Part shown: positions 61,020-64,000 of the stretch, piece by piece
Layout of the letters: every line of letters starts with the position of its first letter
How positions within the stretch are numbered: position 1 is the stretch's first letter
NCBI GenBank assembly: GCA_020636215.1
Contig: JACJYG010000006.1
Coordinates: forward strand, 310,001-374,000
Length of the DNA stretch: 64,000 bases
Reading direction: 5' to 3'
Source: Lewinellaceae bacterium
Lineage (GTDB): Bacteria; Bacteroidota; Bacteroidia; Chitinophagales; Saprospiraceae
Notes under the pieces: generated by a model
What the model was told of the DNA's origin: nothing
Database searches by the model: none
Seen by the model: the letters and a program-made list of their open reading frames with translations, nothing else
Translations under genes and position numbers: made by a program

Positions 61020-62213
61020 ATGGCTAAGGAAACTTTCGAAAGGACTAAACCCCACCTCAATGTGGGTACTATCGGCCACGTAGACCACGGTAAGACTACT
61101 CTTACTGCGGCGATTACTACTGTCCTTTCCAAGAAGGGATTATCTAAGGTTGCAAGCTACGACTCTATTGATGCTGCTCCAGAAGAAAAGGAACGAGGTA
61201 TCACCATCAATACGGCTCACGTGGAATATCAAACGGAGAGTCGCCACTACGCACACGTGGATTGTCCGGGCCACGCCGACTATGTTAAGAACATGGTAAC
61301 GGGCGCTGCTCAAATGGATGGCGCTATTCTCGTAGTTGCCGCTACGGACGGCCCGATGCCTCAAACCCGCGAGCACATCCTGCTGGCCCGCCAGGTTGGT
61401 GTACCCAAAATCGTGGTATTCATGAATAAGGTAGACCTGGTTGACGATGAGGAAATGCTTGAGCTGGTTGAAATGGAAGTCCGGGAACTACTCGACCAAT
61501 ACGAATTCGATGGCGATCATGCTTCTATCATCAAAGGTTCAGCCCTGAAGGCGCTGGAAGGCGATCCTACAGCTGAGCAGGCCATCATGGACCTGATGAA
61601 TGCCGTCGATAATGATATCCCTATGCCTGAGCGCCTCATAGATCAGCCTTTCCTGATGCCGGTTGAAGATGTGTTCTCTATTACGGGCCGTGGTACCGTT
61701 GCTACTGGCCGTATCGAGCGCGGTGTCATCAAGACGGGCGACCCCGTTGAGATCATCGGTATGATGGCAGAGGGCGAAAAGAAGACGTCTGTTGTTACTG
61801 GTGTGGAAATGTTCCGCAAACTGCTTGACCGTGGAGAAGCTGGCGATAACGCTGGCCTGCTGTTGCGTGGTATCGACAAGGAAGCCATCCGCCGTGGCCA
61901 GGTAATCTGCAAGCCGGGCTCTGTTAACCCGCACAAACACTTTAAGTGCGAGGTGTACGTCCTGAGCAAAGAAGAAGGCGGCCGTCATACCCCTTTCTTT
62001 AACGGTTACCGCCCTCAGTTCTACTTCCGCACGACGGACGTTACTGGTGATGTGACCCTGCCGGAAGGTGTTGAAATGGTAATGCCTGGTGATAACGTTT
62101 CCCTGACGGTGAAACTGCTCAACAATATTGCTATGGAAAAAGGCCTTCGTTTTGCTATCCGTGAGGGTGGCCGTACGGTAGGCGCCGGACAGGTTACGGA
62201 AATCCTGGCCTAA
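61020..62213 (+). CDS. tuf: Elongation factor Tu
   Basis: 397 residues, full length. GTP-binding motifs are GHVDHGKTTL (G1), GITINTAHVEYQ (G2 region), DCPGHADY (G3), NKVDLVDDEE (G4) and GSALKAL (G5). Domains 2 and 3 follow with RGTVATGRIERGVI and the C-terminal GGRTVGAGQVTEILA. It delivers aminoacyl-tRNA to the ribosome. It lies between tRNA-Thr(GGT) and tRNA-Trp and is probably co-transcribed with the tRNAs. Confidence 0.99.
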   Translation: MAKETFERTKPHLNVGTIGHVDHGKTTLTAAITTVLSKKGLSKVASYDSIDAAPEEKERGITINTAHVEYQTESRHYAHVDCPGHADYVKNMVTGAAQMDGAILVVAATDGPMPQTREHILLARQVGVPKIVVFMNKVDLVDDEEMLELVEMEVRELLDQYEFDGDHASIIKGSALKALEGDPTAEQAIMDLMNAVDNDIPMPERLIDQPFLMPVEDVFSITGRGTVATGRIERGVIKTGDPVEIIGMMAEGEKKTSVVTGVEMFRKLLDRGEAGDNAGLLLRGIDKEAIRRGQVICKPGSVNPHKHFKCEVYVLSKEEGGRHTPFFNGYRPQFYFRTTDVTGDVTLPEGVEMVMPGDNVSLTVKLLNNIAMEKGLRFAIREGGRTVGAGQVTEILA

Positions 62214-62240
62214 TATACACGAATAGTACTATATGATTGG

Positions 62241-62277
62241 GAAGGTTAGGCATGCCGTTGGCACTGCCTAATCTTCT
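62241..62277 (+). promoter_or_regulatory. Hairpin between tuf and tRNA-Trp
   Basis: GAAGGTTAGGCA and TGCCTAATCTTC form a 12-bp stem with one G-U pair around a 12-base loop. No T-run follows, so it is more likely an mRNA 3'-end stabiliser or RNA processing site before the tRNA than a terminator. Confidence 0.65.
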
Positions 62278-62286
62278 CTTACATAA

Positions 62287-62359
62287 ACGGGCATAGCTCA
62301 AGTGGTAGAGCGACGGTCTCCAAAACCGTAGGCTGGGGGTTCAAGTCCTCCTGCCCGTG
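62287..62359 (+). tRNA. tRNA-Trp (anticodon CCA)
   Basis: 73 nt. Acceptor ACGGGCA pairs with TGCCCGT, the anticodon stem ACGGT/ACCGT encloses CTCCAAA (CCA), T-loop TTCAAGT, discriminator G. Position between tuf and secE is the conserved Bacteroidota one. Its last 17 bases (AAGTCCTCCTGCCCGTG) are also the first 17 of the 104-bp tandem repeat that follows. Confidence 0.96.
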
Positions 62360-62690
62360 CAAGGCGGAAGAGGAGGACGCAGAAATTTATCCCGGCGATG
62401 CAGTTGTAGGCGAAGTGAAGACGAGCCGTACAAATGCACAGTCGGGAAGTCCTCCTGCCCGTGCAAGGCGGAAGAGGAGGACGCAGAAATTTATCCCGGC
62501 GATGCAGTTGTAGGCGAAGTGAAGACGAGCCGTACAAATGCACAGTCGGGAAGTCCTCCTGCCCGTGCAAGGCGGAAGAGGAGGACGCAGAAATTTATCC
62601 CGGCGATGCAGTTGTAGGCGAAGTGAAGACGAGCCGTACAAATGCACAGTCGGGAAGTCCTCCTGCCCGTGCAAGGCGGAAGAGGAGGAC
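62343..62690 (+). repeat. 104-bp tandem repeat starting inside tRNA-Trp
   Basis: Three exact-looking 104-bp units (62343, 62447, 62551) plus a 36-bp partial fourth (62655-62690). Each starts with the last 17 bases of tRNA-Trp. Each unit can form hairpin A, GTCCTCCT / AGGAGGAC (62345-62352 with 62371-62378 in unit 1), and a longer hairpin B, TCCCG...TGCAGTTGTAGGC / GCCGTACAAATGCA...CGGGA (62390-62447), with a few mismatches. The partial unit ends after hairpin A, followed by ATTCTTCC and six T, like a terminator. Reading frames across it on both strands are by-products; 104 is not a multiple of three. Confidence 0.95.
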
Positions 62691-62730
62691 ATTCTTCCTT
62701 TTTTGAGTTACACTCATAATCTGACTATTG

Positions 62731-62919
62731 ATGGAAAGGTTGAAACTGTACATAATCGAGAGCTATAATGAGCTGGTGAACAAAGTGACCTGGCCAACCT
62801 TGTCGAACCTTCAGGGGAGCACAGTGGTTGTTTTGGTGGCTTCGATCATCCTGGCCCTGGTTATTTTCCTGATGGATGTAATCTCCAAAGGGATTCTGGA
62901 TCAGGTTTACAGCCTTTAA
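62731..62919 (+). CDS. secE: Preprotein translocase subunit SecE
   Basis: 62 residues from the ATG at 62731 (a TTG lies three bases upstream). The amphipathic helix ESYNELVNKVTWPTLSNL precedes one membrane helix VVVLVASIILALVIFLM, the single-helix SecE type. It is part of the SecYEG channel. It is the first gene of secE-nusG-rplK, downstream of the tRNA-Trp repeat array. Confidence 0.95.
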   Translation: MERLKLYIIESYNELVNKVTWPTLSNLQGSTVVVLVASIILALVIFLMDVISKGILDQVYSL

Positions 62920-62938
62920 TTTTTTTAATGGGTATTTA

Positions 62939-63532
62939 ATGGCTGAAGAAAACGATAAGCAAGTTCAGGAAGAAACCGCTTCTTCTGGCGAAGAAAAGAG
63001 ATGGTATTCCCTTCGTGTTATTAGTGGTAAGGAACGGAAGATCAAAGAGCGAATCGAACTGGAAATAGAGCGGTCCGGCTGGAAGAGCTTTGTCACTCAG
63101 GTATTAGTACCCACTGAAAAAGTATATAAAATTCGCAACGGCAAAAAGGTGATCTCGGAACGCAATATTCTTCCGGGCTACATTCTTATCGAGGCTCTTC
63201 CCTCACTGCTTAGTGGTGAAGTGGTACAGGCCATTGCCAATATCCCTAATGTCATACATTTTCTGGGCCGGGATAACCCTATTCCGATGCGTGTTTCTGA
63301 AGCCAACCGAATGCTCGGCAAGGTGGACGAATCCCAGGAAGCGGGTGAAGCGATGATCGAGCCTTTCATCGTAGGCGAGACAGTCAAAATCATAGATGGC
63401 CCTTTCAGCGAATTTGTGGGAGATATTCAGGAGGTGAACGAAGAGAAGAAAAAGCTCAAAGTAATCGTCAAGATCTTTGGGCGCGGCACGGAGGTGGAAC
63501 TGAATTTCATGCAGGTAGAAAAAACATCCTAG
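62939..63532 (+). CDS. nusG: Transcription termination/antitermination factor NusG
   Basis: 197 residues. The N-terminal NGN domain (about 20-130, RWYSLRVISGKERKIKERIE, LPGYILIE, VIHFLGRDNPIPM) is followed by the KOW domain (about 140-197, VGETVKIIDGPFSEFVGDIQ, FGRGTEVEL). It binds RNA polymerase and the ribosome or Rho. A short acidic extension precedes the NGN domain. It follows secE by 20 bases. Confidence 0.97.
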   Translation: MAEENDKQVQEETASSGEEKRWYSLRVISGKERKIKERIELEIERSGWKSFVTQVLVPTEKVYKIRNGKKVISERNILPGYILIEALPSLLSGEVVQAIANIPNVIHFLGRDNPIPMRVSEANRMLGKVDESQEAGEAMIEPFIVGETVKIIDGPFSEFVGDIQEVNEEKKKLKVIVKIFGRGTEVELNFMQVEKTS

Positions 63533-63650
63533 TTTTTCCAGAAAAAATACAATTAGGTCAAAAGAGTTTTGAAACTGCTTGGCTTTTGTCCGGCCTGTCC
63601 GGAAGCGCTTCCCTGAAGCCGGTAGTGGAGAATCGATTAAAGCGATTAAA

Positions 63651-64000
63651 ATGGCAAAGGAAGTAGATGTATTGATAAAACTTCAGGTGAAAGGCGGCCA
63701 GGCTAACCCGGCGCCTCCTGTAGGCCCTGCTCTTGGTGCAAAAGGCGTTAACATCATGGAATTTTGTAAGCGCTTCAACGCCGAGACGCAGGATAGAATG
63801 GGCCAGGTGCTGCCGGTGCTGATCACAGTTTTCAAGGATAAGTCCTTTTCTTTTGTGGTCAAAACGCCGCCGGCCGCTATTCAGCTTTTGGAAGCTGCCA
63901 AGCTTAAAAGCGGGTCTCCGGAGCCGAACCGTAACAAAGTTGGCGCCGTTTCCTGGGATCAGGTACGCACCATTGCGGAGAGCAAAATGACGGACCTCAA
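63651..64000 (+). CDS. rplK: 50S ribosomal protein L11 (partial, runs off the window)
   Basis: The ATG at 63651 opens MAKEVDVLIKLQVKGGQANP, then GPALGAKGVNIMEFCKRFNA and KTPPAAIQLLEAA, the L11 N-terminal domain with the PPxGPALG loop. 116 codons are present; the C-terminal RNA-binding part is cut off. The 118-base gap after nusG contains GGAAGCGCTTCC (about 63600) and a GATTAAAGCGATTAAA repeat that could be a leader hairpin. Confidence 0.97.
   Translation, partial: MAKEVDVLIKLQVKGGQANPAPPVGPALGAKGVNIMEFCKRFNAETQDRMGQVLPVLITVFKDKSFSFVVKTPPAAIQLLEAAKLKSGSPEPNRNKVGAVSWDQVRTIAESKMTDL

Noticed and set aside
62343..62690. CRISPR-like array
   Set aside because: The units are contiguous and whole, with no unique spacers and no cas genes nearby.
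62357..62768. Overlapping reading frames on both strands through the 104-bp repeat
   Set aside because: They arise because the unit is repeated; the period is not a multiple of three, protein content is low-complexity and no start context is seen.

Overview
The window reads as chromosome of a Bacteroidota bacterium, most likely from the Saprospiria (Lewinella/Haliscomenobacter-like); the class is an inference. Signs are a SusC/SusD pair, a type IX secretion plug-like protein (DUF5103), secreted proteins with gliding-associated C-terminal domains, Bacteroidota-type promoters (-7 box TAnnTTTG), few visible Shine-Dalgarno sequences, a YpdA/BrxA bacillithiol redox pair, and the gene order rpsU-xerC-hpf-tRNAs-tuf-tRNA(Trp)-secE-nusG-rplK. 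No rRNA operon, CRISPR array, transposase or prophage is visible.

Layout. 0-3.6 kb is partly decayed: an AT-rich methyltransferase pseudogene, tRNA-Ala beside a broken tRNA copy, and a glycosyltransferase split by one missing base. 3.6-7.4 kb holds YpdA, a hybrid histidine kinase that has lost its phosphoacceptor histidine, and a single-domain response regulator. 7.6-24 kb is mixed metabolism and envelope: polyprenyl synthase, GNAT, acylphosphatase, an amidohydrolase lipoprotein, a large fibronectin-type adhesin-like protein, a serine hydrolase, a P1 peptidase, a haem lipoprotein with a MocA-like enzyme, PdxH and BrxA. 24-31 kb carries a TolC/membrane-fusion pair, the DUF5103 protein, 3-methyladenine glycosylase, GuaB and TadA. 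31-42.5 kb has Pcm, a phosphohexomutase, a DUF5723 protein, diacylglycerol kinase, a lamin-tail secreted protein, Asd and a long coiled-coil protein. 42.6-43.23 kb is a structured non-coding locus. 43.3-52.5 kb has an HDAC-like enzyme, LysS, BioY, a WG-repeat protein, a phospholipid operon (CPBP protease-CdsA-Psd) and PdxJ. 52.8-57.7 kb is an isolated SusC/SusD pair. 57.9-64 kb is the translation/transcription cluster, cut off inside rplK.

Functional links. PdxJ and PdxH act at the end of vitamin B6 synthesis. YpdA and BrxA imply bacillithiol. CdsA and Psd lie on the route to phosphatidylethanolamine. The last 6 kb couples ribosome hibernation, tRNAs, EF-Tu, preprotein translocation and transcription elongation.

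The most unusual signals are not protein genes. (1) A 104-bp unit that starts inside the 3' half of tRNA-Trp is repeated three and a third times between that tRNA and secE, each unit encoding two hairpins. (2) 42.88-43.23 kb carries three copies of a 16-bp word among several perfect hairpins, ending in a terminator. (3) Two tRNAs (Ala, Thr) are each preceded about 100 bp upstream by a copy that matches only through the D-arm. (4) Many gene 3' ends carry short tandem 'word' repeats, several of which contain the stop codon itself.
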